From Paenibacillus sp. MMS20-IR301 (GTDB lineage: Bacteria > Bacillota > Bacilli > Paenibacillales > Paenibacillaceae), in assembly GCF_032302195.1 (NCBI RefSeq), contig NZ_CP135275.1, positions 4,216,001 through 4,280,000 of the forward strand: a stretch of DNA of 64,000 nucleotides. The letters are read 5' to 3'. Shown here in pieces: positions 53,216 through 62,689 of this stretch (position 1 is the first letter of the stretch; each line of letters begins with the position of its first letter). The translations under genes were made by a program, and so were the position numbers. The notes below the pieces were generated by a model that saw only the letters and a list, made by a program, of their open reading frames with translations, searched no databases and was not told the origin of the DNA.

Positions 53216-54286
53216 TCAGATTCCCGCCAGCACCTGATACCAGATGCCGCGCTTAGAGTACAGCGTCGTGCGGACTTCTTCCCAGCCGCCAAGGTAGCTG
53301 ATATCGAACAGGCCGTCAGGCACCGGATACTCGCTCTCATGCTCAGCATATACCTGCCCGTTCACCGGACGGAAGCCGAATTTGGCGAATACCTCCTGCG
53401 CCTCCGGTGTACTCAGATAATCCACCAGCGCCTCCGCCGCCTGGCGCGTGCCGTGCTTATCTGCATATTTGTCCACCACAGCAGCCGGATTCTCAATCAG
53501 AATCGTACTCTGCGGGATGATGACCTCATACTTGACCCCTTTGGCAATCCGGGCCAGCAGCTCATTCTCATACGTGACGATTACATCACCCACACCGTAT
53601 TCGAAGGCCGCCATCGACGCCCGTCCGCTTTTATCCAGAGATTCCACGTTCGCATGTATACTCTCCAGGAAAGCCTTCGCAGCAGCCGGGTCCTTCTTTC
53701 CTTCCTGCTCCTCAGACAGCTTCAGCCCAGCGCCATAGATCGCATTGATATCCCACTGCGCGCCGCCCGAGGTCTTCGGATTAGGGTACAGCACCTTTAC
53801 CCCCGGCTTCGCCAGATCCGCGAAATCATGAATCCCTTTCGGATTGCCTTCCCGTGTTCCGAGCGCGACAACCGAACGTGTCACCATTCCGGCCTCACCG
53901 TGCTCCTTCCAGCTTTTCTCCACCAGGCCTGCTTTGACGAGCTTTTCTACATCACCTTCCATCGCGAGCAGGGTGACATCCGCCTCGAAGCCGCCGGCAA
54001 TAGCCCGTGCCTGGGTTCCGGAGGCCTCATAGGACTGCTGGAATATAATTTTCTGTCCGGTCTCCGCCTGCCATTTGTCCGCGAATAAAGGCAGAATTTC
54101 ACCCATCGCATCCTTCACCACACTGTAAGCACCAATGACAAGCGTCAGATCGCCCTGCGGGGCACCCTCAGCCGGGTCTTCCGCCGTATTGCCGTTACCG
54201 CAGCCCGCTATAATCAGTACCAGTACAGCCAGCATTAAGACAGCCGGCCATCCGTGCAGTTGTCTGCTCCTTCTGATAAGCTTCAT
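53216..54286 (-). CDS. sbp: Sulfate-binding lipoprotein (Sbp)
   Basis: A 356-residue periplasmic-type binding protein anchored as lipoprotein (signal with LVLIIAGC at about residue 30). It belongs to the sulfate/thiosulfate-binding family: LTLVIGAYSVVKDAMGEILPLF, QQSYEASGTQARAIAGG, NPKTSGGAQWDINAIYG, AAFEYGVGDVIVTYENE and IPQSTILIENPAAVVD are the ligand-surrounding segments. The ATG at 54286 is preferred over one 4 codons upstream that sits within the ribosome site. It is the last gene of cysT-cysW-cysA-sbp, unlike the common sbp-first order. Confidence 0.93.
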   Translation of the reverse strand: MKLIRRSRQLHGWPAVLMLAVLVLIIAGCGNGNTAEDPAEGAPQGDLTLVIGAYSVVKDAMGEILPLFADKWQAETGQKIIFQQSYEASGTQARAIAGGFEADVTLLAMEGDVEKLVKAGLVEKSWKEHGEAGMVTRSVVALGTREGNPKGIHDFADLAKPGVKVLYPNPKTSGGAQWDINAIYGAGLKLSEEQEGKKDPAAAKAFLESIHANVESLDKSGRASMAAFEYGVGDVIVTYENELLARIAKGVKYEVIIPQSTILIENPAAVVDKYADKHGTRQAAEALVDYLSTPEAQEVFAKFGFRPVNGQVYAEHESEYPVPDGLFDISYLGGWEEVRTTLYSKRGIWYQVLAGI

Positions 54287-54315
54287 ACCGGCACACATCC
54301 TAGACTCTTATATTT

Positions 54316-55380
54316 TTAAATAAATACAGGCATTGGATCAATTTTCAGCCCGTTCTCCTGAATCCAGCTCCGCTCATCATTGAACAGGTATGCACGGTGC
54401 ACAAGCACAGATATCTCCTGTCCGGGAGTCAGCGTATCCTTCTCCAGCGAGCGGTAGGTTACCAGCTTATGGCCGTTCACCTCTACCTCCACCAGCCATT
54501 CACTGCCGCGGAAATGCAGATGCTTCACGATGCCCTGCTCGGTGGCTGAAGCCATTTTGAATTCATGCAGCTGGCCTACCTCGATATATTCCGGACGGAT
54601 CAGCGCCTTCGTAGGCTGGCCGCCGCCAGCCCCTGCGAAGCCCTTCAGCTCCGAGGCATTCTCTATCAGCGTCGATTCCCCGATAAAGGTTGCCACGAAC
54701 GGTGTCTTCGGCTCCTTATAAATATCCCAAGGCGTCCCCTTCTGCTCTAACCGGCCCTGGTTAATGATCATAATCTCATCCGCCACCTCAATCGCTTCAT
54801 CCTGGTCATGGGTAACGAAGATTGAGGTAATGCCTACCCGCTCTATCAGCTCCCGCAGCCAGGATCGCAGCTCCTGGCGGATCTTGGCATCAATTGCCGC
54901 GAACGGCTCATCCAGCAGCAGCAGCTGCGGCTCTGGCGCAAGTGCCCGGGCAAAAGCCACACGCTGGCGCTGGCCCCCCGAGAGCTGATGCGGATAACGC
55001 TTCTCGAAACCCGTAAGACCGGTCAGCTCCACCAGTTCAGCAACGCGGTCACGGATATCGGCTTTGTTCGCTTTTTTCACCTTTAGGCCAAAGGCAATAT
55101 TCTCGAACACCGTCATATGCTTGAACAGCGCATAGTTCTGGAAGACGAAGCCGATCTCGCGCTCCTGGGGCGGAAGATTATTCACTGCTTTGCCGTGGAA
55201 AATAATCTCGCCGCTGTCCGGGGTCTCAAGGCCCGCCAGCATGCGCAGGATAGAGGTTTTGCCGCCGCCGCTCGGGCCGAGCAGCCCGATCAGATGACCC
55301 TTGGTAATGCCGAAATTGACATCCTTCACCGCATGAAAATCACCAAAATGCTTATTCAGTCCACGGACCTCCACATGCAT
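54316..55380 (-). CDS. cysA: Sulfate ABC transporter ATPase (CysA)
   Basis: A 354-residue ATPase subunit. Walker A is GPSGGGKTSILRML near residue 36, signature LSGGQRQRVAFARAL near 134, Walker B LLLDEPFAAID near 155, H-loop FVTHDQDEAIEVAD near 189. A C-terminal TOBE-like domain of about 110 residues (LIRPEYIEVGQ ... LHFRGSEWLVEVEV) follows. The ATG has GGGAGG upstream and lies 1 nt after the cysW stop. Confidence 0.95.
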   Translation of the reverse strand: MHVEVRGLNKHFGDFHAVKDVNFGITKGHLIGLLGPSGGGKTSILRMLAGLETPDSGEIIFHGKAVNNLPPQEREIGFVFQNYALFKHMTVFENIAFGLKVKKANKADIRDRVAELVELTGLTGFEKRYPHQLSGGQRQRVAFARALAPEPQLLLLDEPFAAIDAKIRQELRSWLRELIERVGITSIFVTHDQDEAIEVADEIMIINQGRLEQKGTPWDIYKEPKTPFVATFIGESTLIENASELKGFAGAGGGQPTKALIRPEYIEVGQLHEFKMASATEQGIVKHLHFRGSEWLVEVEVNGHKLVTYRSLEKDTLTPGQEISVLVHRAYLFNDERSWIQENGLKIDPMPVFI

Positions 55381-55381
55381 A

Positions 55382-56179
55382 CTAATGCCCTCCCTTTCTT
55401 CTCTTGCTCCATTCCATTAACAGCAGCAGACCCGCGGAGAATGCGGCCAGCACAAGCGCTATCCCGCCCGCAGCCGTAACATTGAAATTCTCGACATCCT
55501 GATAGACAAGCGTGGTTGCCGTCTGGGTTTTGTTCATAATATTACCGGAAACCACCAGCACTGCGCCGAATTCGCCCAGCGAGCGGGCCACCGTCAGAAT
55601 CACACCATAGATTACAGCCCAGCGGATGGACGGCCAGGTCACCTTCCAGAAGGTCGTCCAGCCGTACGCACCAAGCGTCGATGCCGCCTCTTCCTGCTGG
55701 GAGCCGATCTCCTGCAGCACTGGCATCACCTCACGCACCATCAGCGGGAACGTCACGAACAGAGTGGCAATGACCATTCCGGGAAAAGCATACACAATCT
55801 TGAATCCGATTTGCTCAAATAGCGCCCCGGCCGCACTATCCGGACCGAGCAGCAGAACAATCATCAGCCCGCCGATAACCGGCGATACGGCATACGGCAG
55901 GTCAACAATGCTGTTCAGCAGGCTGCGCAGGCGCCGTCCCAGCCAGTCTGCCCGCACCAGATACAAGGCCATCATAATGCCGAACAGCGTATTCAACAGC
56001 GTGACTACAACCACTACCGAACCTGTCATCAGCAGCGCATGCAGCGCCTCAGGCCGGGTGAGGGCAGTCCAGAAGCCGCCCCAGCCCGAGCTGAAGGTAT
56101 TGACTGTCATTTTACCGAGCGGTGCAGCAATTAAAAGGAAGAAGACGAGATACGTTAGTCCAATCCACAGTTTTCTCAT
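55382..56179 (-). CDS. cysW: Sulfate ABC transporter permease (CysW)
   Basis: A 265-residue inner-membrane permease with six membrane segments. The EAA coupling loop is EEAASTLGAYGWTTFWKVTWPSI near residue 165. NTLFGIMMALYLVRADWLGRR, SIVDLPYAVSPVIGGL and RSLGEFGAVLVVSGNI are typical of CysW. Its ATG overlaps the cysT stop as ATGA. Confidence 0.94.
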   Translation of the reverse strand: MRKLWIGLTYLVFFLLIAAPLGKMTVNTFSSGWGGFWTALTRPEALHALLMTGSVVVVVTLLNTLFGIMMALYLVRADWLGRRLRSLLNSIVDLPYAVSPVIGGLMIVLLLGPDSAAGALFEQIGFKIVYAFPGMVIATLFVTFPLMVREVMPVLQEIGSQQEEAASTLGAYGWTTFWKVTWPSIRWAVIYGVILTVARSLGEFGAVLVVSGNIMNKTQTATTLVYQDVENFNVTAAGGIALVLAAFSAGLLLLMEWSKRRKGGH

Positions 56180-56991
56180 GATCTTCTCCCCCGCATCTGC
56201 AGCAGGCTGATCAGCCAGAGAATGAGGAAGGATAAGGTCAGGAGAAGGATAGAAACCGCTGCAGCACCCACCGGATTATCACTCTCTACCTCCCCGAAAA
56301 TAAACACGGAGGATACCAGCGTACGTCCCGGGATATTGCCGGCCACGAGAACGACAGCCCCGAATTCAGCGAGTGCCCGCGAGAAGGCCAGCATCCCGCC
56401 GCTAATCATCCCGGGCAGCATGGATGGAAGAATGATCTGCAGGAACACCCGGCTGGGCTTCGCCCCCATCGTATACGCCGCTTCTTCTTCCGAAGCATCC
56501 AGCTCCTCCAGCAGCGGCTGTACCGCCCGGATCACGAAGGGAAAGGTAACGAAGACCATCGCAATGACAATCGCCGGCTGGTGAAACACAATCGGAAGTC
56601 CCAGAGACTCCGCCAGCCCGCCGATCAGACTGCCCGGACCCAGCAGCAGCAGAATCATCAGGCCGCCAACCGCTGTCGGCAGAGCGAACGGGAGATCTAC
56701 GAGGCTGTTCAGCAATGCCTTGCCGGGGAATTTGTAGCGGATAAGCACCCAGGCAATCATCGTGCCGAGCAGTACGTTAATCAGCGTAGCAATCACTGCC
56801 AGCTTGAGCGTTAACAAGACGGACTTCCAGGCAATCGGATCGCCGACAGCCTCAGCGAAAGCCCCGAAGCCTAGCGAGAACGAATTGTAATAGACCCCGA
56901 GAATCGGCAGAACAATCAAAATTACGAAATACAGCAAAACAGTGGTACGGAATCCCCAGGTCCAGCCTTTGTGTCTAATTAGCGAATTCAA
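56176..56991 (-). CDS. cysT: Sulfate ABC transporter permease (CysT)
   Basis: A 271-residue permease with six membrane segments. NVLLGTMIAWVLIRYKFPGK, LVDLPFALPTAVGGLM, the EAA loop EEEAAYTMGAKPSRVFLQIILPSM and RALAEFGAVVLVAGNIPG mark it as CysT/CysU. The start is a TTG at 56991 with GGGAGG 8 nt upstream. It is the first gene of the operon. The 195-bp upstream region holds TTGACG with TAAAGT 18 nt on, and an AT-rich ATTAATAGGAATAATTAT stretch that could be an operator of the CymR type (weak inference). Confidence 0.93.
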   Translation of the reverse strand: MNSLIRHKGWTWGFRTTVLLYFVILIVLPILGVYYNSFSLGFGAFAEAVGDPIAWKSVLLTLKLAVIATLINVLLGTMIAWVLIRYKFPGKALLNSLVDLPFALPTAVGGLMILLLLGPGSLIGGLAESLGLPIVFHQPAIVIAMVFVTFPFVIRAVQPLLEELDASEEEAAYTMGAKPSRVFLQIILPSMLPGMISGGMLAFSRALAEFGAVVLVAGNIPGRTLVSSVFIFGEVESDNPVGAAAVSILLLTLSFLILWLISLLQMRGRRS

Positions 56992-57186
56992 TGGTTAAGC
57001 CTCCCACCTCCGGCTATCCGGTCGGTATACTCGCCTTTACGGTTATAATTATTCCTATTAATATACTTGGTTTAAAGTTATCATTACTTTACCAAAGACC
57101 GCTTGCTGCCGTCAATTACTTTATCAGCTTTTGGGTTAAAGTATATGTAGCATCACTTTCAGTTAAGTAAGAGAGGGGATTATAGA

Positions 57187-57588
57187 ATGCTCCATACCTT
57201 TGAGATTACCACCAGTAAACGGGATGAATTGCGGGATATCACCCGAGAGGTTCAATCCTATGTGAAGAAAAGCGGAGTGCAGAGCGGGATCATTATCGTG
57301 TACTGCCCGCATACCACGGCGGGAATTGCCATTAACGAGAATGCCGATCCGGATGTGAAGCATGATGTACTGATGCGGCTGAATGAGGTCTACCCCTGGG
57401 AGCATCCCAAATACCGCCACGCTGAAGGCAATACAGCCTCCCACTTGAAATCGATTACTGCCGGGCCGTCCCAGACCGTCATCATTGATGAAGGAGTATT
57501 GCTGCTGGGCCGCTGGCAGGGCATCTATTTCTGTGAGTTCGACGGGCCAAGACGCCGGCAGTGTCATCTGAAGATTATCGCGGGTTAG
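57187..57588 (+). CDS. YjbQ/UPF0047 family protein
   Basis: A 133-residue protein of the YjbQ family, which has weak thiamine-phosphate synthase activity in some members. Signatures: GIIIVYCPHTTAGIAINENADPDV near residue 36, HAEGNTASHLKSITAGPSQTV near 79, and LGRWQGIYFCEFDGPRRR near the end, with the three conserved His. The true role is unclear. The ATG follows AGAGAGGGG. It is divergent from the sulfate operon. Confidence 0.9.
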   Translation: MLHTFEITTSKRDELRDITREVQSYVKKSGVQSGIIIVYCPHTTAGIAINENADPDVKHDVLMRLNEVYPWEHPKYRHAEGNTASHLKSITAGPSQTVIIDEGVLLLGRWQGIYFCEFDGPRRRQCHLKIIAG

Positions 57589-57603
57589 TGTATTTTCTTG
57601 CAG

Positions 57604-57635
57604 AAAAGCAGCTTCGCAGACTTCTGCGGAGCTGC
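57604..57635 (-). terminator. Terminator of the tetR-yigZ transcript
   Basis: GCAGCT and CGCAGA pair with TCTGCG and AGCTGC with one mismatch; TTTT follows on the minus strand. Confidence 0.65.
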
Positions 57636-57730
57636 CCTCTATACTATTGATAGTTTCTATAACACTTTCACCAATCAATGTTATACCAATGCAAAGCTCT
57701 AAAGTGATAAGTGCTAAAAAAAAACAGCTT

Positions 57731-58312
57731 TTATAAACTGCGGCTTAGAACCTTGACATGAGTTAATGCAGCTTGCTTCACATCCTCAAACCGGACCTTA
57801 TCCTGAATATAATAAGAGATAAATCCGTGGGCGGACAGGAACAGGGTCAGCGGAACGCTCTGCCAATCCTCGGACACATATCCCTCTTCCTTCATATGAC
57901 GGCGTACAATGCCTGCAAAGAGCTCGAAACATCGGCCCTGTTCTGCTCGGCAATATGCCAGCAGCTCTTCATCACGGATCATGAACATAATCTCGTATTG
58001 GTAAGGATGATCCAGCCCAAACCGGATAAACTCGATAATCAGCTGTTCAACCCGGCTCATTCCCTCCTCCGGAGGCAAGTTCATCGCCTGATTCAGCAGC
58101 GTGGCCACATGATTGAAATCTTCAACAACAATTGCATAGAACAGCTCAGCTTTTTCTTTGAAATGATAATAGAGGGAGCCGTGGCTGTACCCCAGGTGCT
58201 GGCCGATGCTGCGCATCGAAATGGCACGGTACCCTTTGGTTATAAAAAGATGCCTCGCCGCCTCCAAGATTCTTTCCCTCGACAACTCCTGCTCCACTGC
58301 TCTTCTTGCCAT
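57731..58312 (-). CDS. TetR family transcriptional regulator
   Basis: A 193-residue TetR repressor. The helix-turn-helix is ILEAARHLFITKGYRAISMRS with HLGYSHGSLYYHFKEKAELF (residues 14-60), and the ligand domain is helical (MIRDEELLAYCRAEQGRCF). The ATG has GAAGGGGAATAAATT upstream and starts 3 nt after the stop of the YigZ-family gene, so the two are co-transcribed. No obvious target is next to it. Confidence 0.88.
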   Translation of the reverse strand: MARRAVEQELSRERILEAARHLFITKGYRAISMRSIGQHLGYSHGSLYYHFKEKAELFYAIVVEDFNHVATLLNQAMNLPPEEGMSRVEQLIIEFIRFGLDHPYQYEIMFMIRDEELLAYCRAEQGRCFELFAGIVRRHMKEEGYVSEDWQSVPLTLFLSAHGFISYYIQDKVRFEDVKQAALTHVKVLSRSL

Positions 58313-58315
58313 AAT

Positions 58316-58948
58316 TTATTCCCCTTCGCTGTAGTAAAGCCGCCGCCCTTCTGTAACCAAGGCCTGCCCCTCGGTAAGATCAGTTATCCATGCCATGAAT
58401 GCATCACCTTCATCGTTCGCCGGAAGACACAGCAGCGTAACCTTATCCGTAAATAAAGTCTCCCCGGTCAAGACGCCTCTGCCCCGGAGCGCATTCTCCA
58501 CCTTGCCCAGCCAGGTATACTCGATTTCCACGAATACCTCCCGCCGCAGCACACGGGTAATCACTTCTCCGGCTTCAAGTGCCAGCACTGCACCGTCCGT
58601 ATATGCACGGATCAGACCGCCTGCACCCAGCATAATGCCTCCGAAATAACGGGTGACGACAATCGCGACATTTTTAACCTTCTGGCTGCGGATTACCTCC
58701 AAAATCGGTTTACCGGCCGTTCCACTCGGTTCCCCGTCATCCGACTGTCTTTGGATCTCATCTCTCTCGCCAATCATATAAGCAGAGCAGTTATGTGTAG
58801 CATTCCAGTGCTGTTTCTTGATATCTTCAATAAACTGCACCGCTTGCTCTTCATTGTTCACCGGCATTACGTGCCCGATGAAACGTGATTTACGGATTAC
58901 GATTTCCCGCGAGCCGGGAGCACGCACCGTCCGGTATTGTTCCAGCAT
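58316..58948 (-). CDS. YigZ/IMPACT family protein
   Basis: A 210-residue protein of the IMPACT/YigZ family (YvyE in Bacillus). The N-terminal domain is conserved: KSRFIGHVMPVNNEEQAV, HWNATHNCSAYMIGERDEIQRQSDDGEPSGTAGKPILE and IVVTRYFGGIMLGAGGLIRAY, followed by a ferredoxin-like C-terminal domain (DUF1949) of about 60 residues. Relatives bind the ribosome or modulate translation; the function here is not known. An AAGGAATGG site precedes the ATG. Confidence 0.92.
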   Translation of the reverse strand: MLEQYRTVRAPGSREIVIRKSRFIGHVMPVNNEEQAVQFIEDIKKQHWNATHNCSAYMIGERDEIQRQSDDGEPSGTAGKPILEVIRSQKVKNVAIVVTRYFGGIMLGAGGLIRAYTDGAVLALEAGEVITRVLRREVFVEIEYTWLGKVENALRGRGVLTGETLFTDKVTLLCLPANDEGDAFMAWITDLTEGQALVTEGRRLYYSEGE

Positions 58949-59077
58949 CTGTTGTCCATTCCTTAATCTACATGTGATGACTTGATATATATTAGGAGCA
59001 GCCCGCGGTATTGGTTACCTATGGACTGCTCCCTGATGACTTACGCTAGTATGAATGATCTGCGGCTATGGTTAGAA

Positions 59078-60433
59078 CTATTCTGTAAGTCTGGCTTCCA
59101 GCTCTGCCTTTTCTTTCTCGTAGCCTGGTTTGCCCAGTAGTGCAAACATATTCTTCTTGTATGCTTCTACGCCCGGCTGATCGAACGGATTCACACCCAG
59201 CAGGTATCCGCTGATGCCGCAGGCTTTCTCGAAGAAGTACACCAGATAGCCGAAGGTGTAAGGCGTCTGGTCAGGAATAGTAACGATCAGGTTCGGCACC
59301 TGTCCGTCAGTGTGCGCCAGCATCGTTCCCTGGAAAGCCTTCTTGTTAACGAAGTCCATTGTCTGGCCTGTCAGGAAGTTCAGTCCGTCCAGATCATCCG
59401 GATCATTCTCAATCGTTACGTGATGCTGTACCTGCTCCACCTGAATAACAGTTTCGAAGATATTGCGGTTACCCTCCTGGATGAACTGTCCCATGGAGTG
59501 CAGGTCAGTCGAGAAGTCAACGGAGGAAGGGTAGATGCCCTTGAAGTCCTTGCCTTCGCTTTCGCCGTACAGCTGTTTCCACCATTCAGATACAAAGTGC
59601 AGGGACGGCTCGTAGTTCACGAGGATCTCTGTAGTCTTGCCTTTGCGGTAGAGGGCATTACGTACAGCGGCATATTGATAGCTCTGGTTGGTAGCCACAT
59701 CCGGGTTGTTGAATTCATCGGCTGCTGCTGCGGCCCCTTGCATCATTTCTTCAATGTTAATTCCGGCTACAGCGATCGGCAAGAGGCCTACCGGTGTCAG
59801 GACGGAATAACGTCCGCCTACATCATCAGGAATGATGAACGACTCATAGCCTTCTTCATTAGCCAGCTTCTTGAGTGCGCCCTTCTCCTTGTCTGTAGTT
59901 GCATAAATACGTTTGCGCGCTTCTTCCTTGCCGTATTTCTTCTCCAGTGCTGCACGGAAAATACGGAAAGCGATAGCCGGTTCGGTAGTTGTGCCGGACT
60001 TGGAGATTACGTTCACGGAGAAGTCTTTGCCTTCTACCAGATCAAGCAGATGCGTGATGTAGGTAGAGCTGATGTTGTTCCCGGCAAAATATACTTCCGG
60101 AGTGCTGCGTTTGTCCTTCGACAGGTTATTGTAGAAAGAGTGCGAAAGCGCCTCGATTGCTGCGCGGGCTCCCAGGTACGATCCGCCGATCCCGATAACG
60201 ATCAGCACTTCAGAATCGCTCTGAATCTTCTTGGCTGCCTGCTGAATGCGGGCGAACTCTTCTTTGTCATACGCTGTAGGGAGATCAATCCAGCCCAGGT
60301 AATCGGAGCCGGCTCCGCTCTTATTATGCAGCTGTTCATGAGCCAGCTTCACCGGAGCGGCGAAGTAATCAATCTCTGTCTGGCTGAAGAAGGAAAGAGC
60401 TTTGGTGTAGTCAAAATTAATCTTCTTGGACAT
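59078..60433 (-). CDS. pgi: Glucose-6-phosphate isomerase
   Basis: A 451-residue cytosolic glycolytic isomerase (glucose-6-P to fructose-6-P), bacillar short form. Motifs: [16 protein letters not shown] near residue 80, [10 protein letters not shown] near 115, [16 protein letters not shown] near 140, the catalytic Glu in [12 protein letters not shown] near 310, and [21 protein letters not shown] near 410 with the conserved Lys. AGGAGG lies upstream of the ATG. It is monocistronic. Confidence 0.97.
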   Translation of the reverse strand: MSKKINFDYTKALSFFSQTEIDYFAAPVKLAHEQLHNKSGAGSDYLGWIDLPTAYDKEEFARIQQAAKKIQSDSEVLIVIGIGGSYLGARAAIEALSHSFYNNLSKDKRSTPEVYFAGNNISSTYITHLLDLVEGKDFSVNVISKSGTTTEPAIAFRIFRAALEKKYGKEEARKRIYATTDKEKGALKKLANEEGYESFIIPDDVGGRYSVLTPVGLLPIAVAGINIEEMMQGAAAAADEFNNPDVATNQSYQYAAVRNALYRKGKTTEILVNYEPSLHFVSEWWKQLYGESEGKDFKGIYPSSVDFSTDLHSMGQFIQEGNRNIFETVIQVEQVQHHVTIENDPDDLDGLNFLTGQTMDFVNKKAFQGTMLAHTDGQVPNLIVTIPDQTPYTFGYLVYFFEKACGISGYLLGVNPFDQPGVEAYKKNMFALLGKPGYEKEKAELEARLTE

Positions 60434-60696
60434 CGGTAATGGTAGCCTCCTGTTAATCTCTTTAGATTTGACACCGTTTGTTGCAACATTATTATCTAGG
60501 ATACTTTAATTTGCCTTGACTGGCAAGGTCTTAAGGCATATCACCGGCTTCCGTAACAGGATTGCAAAAGTTTATGGAAGCGGTTGAATGCAGGCACTGT
60601 GATCCAGTTCTGTGGAACATGCCTGGGGCTTCTGATAGAATGTAGGGAAACTAAGCTTCAGCACTATGATTCCAAGAAAGCAAAGGTGGAACAGAA

Positions 60697-61608
60697 ATGA
60701 AACAAATCGGGTTTATCGGACTGGGAACAATGGGAGCGCCAATGGCATCGAACCTGTTGCGAAGCGGCTTTAAGGTTACGGTATACAACCGCACAGCGGA
60801 GAAATGCCTGCCCCTTAAGGAAGAAGGCGCACAGGTTGCTGCGACTCCGCAGGAGGCGGCTGAGGGCATGGATGTTATTATTACCATGATCAGCAATGAT
60901 GATTCGATCCGTGAAGTATTCTACAGTGAGGCCGGCATTCTGGCTGTCCTTAAGCCGGGAACCACCGTTATCGATTCAAGCACCATTTCCCCCGGCCTCG
61001 CCAAGGAGATTGCGGCGGCGGTAGAAGAACGGGGCGGCAGCTTCCTCGACGCGCCGGTAACCGGCAGCAAGCCCGCAGCCATCGACGGCACGCTGGTGTT
61101 TATGGTGGGCGGCAGTGCTGAAGTTATTGAAGCGCAGCGTGATCTGTTCGACTCCATGGGCCGGCTGCTGCTGCACATGGGCGGCAACGGCAGCGGGGCT
61201 GTAGCAAAGCTGGCCCACAACGCTATGGTCGGCATTCATAATGTAGCACTCGCGGAGGGCTTCTCCATCGCTGTGAAATCCGGTGTTCCCGCAGATAAGT
61301 TCCTGGAACTCGTGAAGAACGGCTCAGCAGGCAGCAAGCAGGCCGAACTTAAGGGACAAAAGATCATCGAGGGTGATTTCAGCAACCAGTTCTCCCTGGC
61401 GCTGATGCTGAAGGATCTCAAGCTCGCTTCCTCGCTAAGCGACTCCACTGGCGTACCATCCCCACTGCTTGGCGTAGCCAAGAGCATGTTCCAGGCCGGC
61501 TTTAATCACGGCTACGGCGACGAGGATCTGTCTGCAGTAGTTAAATCCTACGAAGAGTGGATTGGACAGAAGATCGGCGGCACAGAGAATCAGAAGAGCT
61601 CCAAGTGA
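60697..61608 (+). CDS. NAD(P)-dependent β-hydroxyacid dehydrogenase
   Basis: A 303-residue enzyme of the 3-hydroxyisobutyrate/tartronate-semialdehyde reductase family. The cofactor motif is IGFIGLGTMGAPMASNLL (residues 4-21) with NRTAEKC after β2, which hints at NADP preference. The substrate loop is FLDAPVTGSKPAAIDGTL near 116, and the catalytic Lys lies in GAVAKLAHNAMVGIHNVALAEG near 170. The substrate is not certain. The ATG follows AAAGGTGG. Confidence 0.9.
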   Translation: MKQIGFIGLGTMGAPMASNLLRSGFKVTVYNRTAEKCLPLKEEGAQVAATPQEAAEGMDVIITMISNDDSIREVFYSEAGILAVLKPGTTVIDSSTISPGLAKEIAAAVEERGGSFLDAPVTGSKPAAIDGTLVFMVGGSAEVIEAQRDLFDSMGRLLLHMGGNGSGAVAKLAHNAMVGIHNVALAEGFSIAVKSGVPADKFLELVKNGSAGSKQAELKGQKIIEGDFSNQFSLALMLKDLKLASSLSDSTGVPSPLLGVAKSMFQAGFNHGYGDEDLSAVVKSYEEWIGQKIGGTENQKSSK

Positions 61609-61630
61609 CATTGTAATAGGTAATATAGCA

Positions 61631-61656
61631 AGACGCAGCCGGTACAGGCTGCGTCT
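61631..61656 (+). terminator. Terminator after the dehydrogenase gene
   Basis: A perfect 10-bp stem, AGACGCAGCC / GGCTGCGTCT, with a 6-nt loop and a short T-rich tail. Confidence 0.75.
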
Positions 61657-61708
61657 TCTGATTATAATAGTTAACGTAATGATTCAAATTAACAAGGAGG
61701 AAGTACAT

Positions 61709-62188
61709 ATGTTATCGATTGTATTAGCTGAGCCCCGGGATGCGGATACATTAGCCGAGGTTCAAAAACGCACCTTCGACCATGATGCCAGAACATTCCA
61801 GAACAAACCGGAAGACGGGCCGCCGGGTTATGACTCCAGTTCCTGGCAAAGTGAGATGATGTCCAAATGCCAGTATTACAAGCTGCTCGCAGAGAACGAA
61901 ATCATCGGGGGAATGCTTGTCTACGCTGCAACTGACAACAGCCCTGAATATCATCTCAGCCGGATCTACATTGATCCGCTGCATCAGAACCGCGGGTACG
62001 GGCAGGAAGCCTTCAGCTTCCTGTTCAACACTTATCCCTCTGCGCAGAAATGGACACTGGACACCCCTTCCTGGGCCGTAAGAAACCACTACTTTTACGA
62101 AAAGCTCGGGTTCGTGCAGACCGCTGTAGTTGTGCTCGAAGACAGCGGGGAATCGCTGATTCAATATGAACGGACAGAACAGCGCTAG
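61709..62188 (+). CDS. GNAT family N-acetyltransferase
   Basis: A 159-residue GNAT enzyme. LSRIYIDPLHQNRGYGQEAFSFLF near residue 85 is the acetyl-CoA motif, and TPSWAVRNHYFYEKLGFVQTA near 120 is the C-terminal signature. The open frame begins at 61562 inside the upstream gene, but the ATG at 61709 has AAGGAGGAAGTACAT before it and follows a terminator, so the gene is independent. The substrate is not predictable. Confidence 0.86.
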   Translation: MLSIVLAEPRDADTLAEVQKRTFDHDARTFQNKPEDGPPGYDSSSWQSEMMSKCQYYKLLAENEIIGGMLVYAATDNSPEYHLSRIYIDPLHQNRGYGQEAFSFLFNTYPSAQKWTLDTPSWAVRNHYFYEKLGFVQTAVVVLEDSGESLIQYERTEQR

Positions 62189-62272
62189 TGCCGCAGATTG
62201 CTCAGATGCATGAAGACCGGCTCCCCCCATCTGCACAGATCCGAAACCCTATAAATTCTTAATTACAACAAG

Positions 62273-62302
62273 AAATCCCGCCAGCATAAGCTGGCGGGAT
62301 TT
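62273..62302. terminator. Bidirectional terminator
   Basis: AAATCCCGCCAGC pairs perfectly with GCTGGCGGGATTT (13 bp, ATAA loop). It lies between the convergent GNAT and ppnP genes. Confidence 0.88.
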
Positions 62303-62322
62303 CCTTATTCCTGCAACTGCGA

Positions 62323-62640
62323 TTACAAAACCGGGTAAGAACAGCAATAATCAGTTAAAGCGAATACTTCCAGGGCAAATTTGGAGTTTCCGGGAACATG
62401 GAAGGTCTCTGCTCCGTCAATATCCTTCCACACCTCGGTGCCGGGAAGCAGCACTTTCAGCCTGCCGGACAGAATTTCCATCGTCTCAGGACCATCTGTG
62501 CCGAATTCATACACTCCAGGCAGCATAATGCCGAGTGTCACCTTTGTTCCATCCTCCAAAATGACGGTACGGCTGGTAACTTTTCCATCGTAGTAAATAT
62601 TGGCTGCTTTTTGAACTGTAGCGTTAGTAAACTGACTCAT
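62323..62640 (-). CDS. ppnP: Pyrimidine/purine nucleoside phosphorylase (PpnP)
   Basis: A 105-residue single-domain cupin of the PpnP (YaiE/DUF1255) family, which phosphorolyses several nucleosides to base and ribose-1-phosphate. Signatures: NIYYDGKVTSRTVILEDG near residue 14, LGIMLPGVYEFGTDGPETMEILSG near 36 and FHVPGNSKFALEV near 80. It is full length for the family. The ATG has AAGGGGAG upstream. Confidence 0.92.
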   Translation of the reverse strand: MSQFTNATVQKAANIYYDGKVTSRTVILEDGTKVTLGIMLPGVYEFGTDGPETMEILSGRLKVLLPGTEVWKDIDGAETFHVPGNSKFALEVFALTDYCCSYPVL

Positions 62641-62689
62641 GTGCTGATTCTCCCCTTTTGTTTAATATAAGGAACTTTTATTCCGTCTA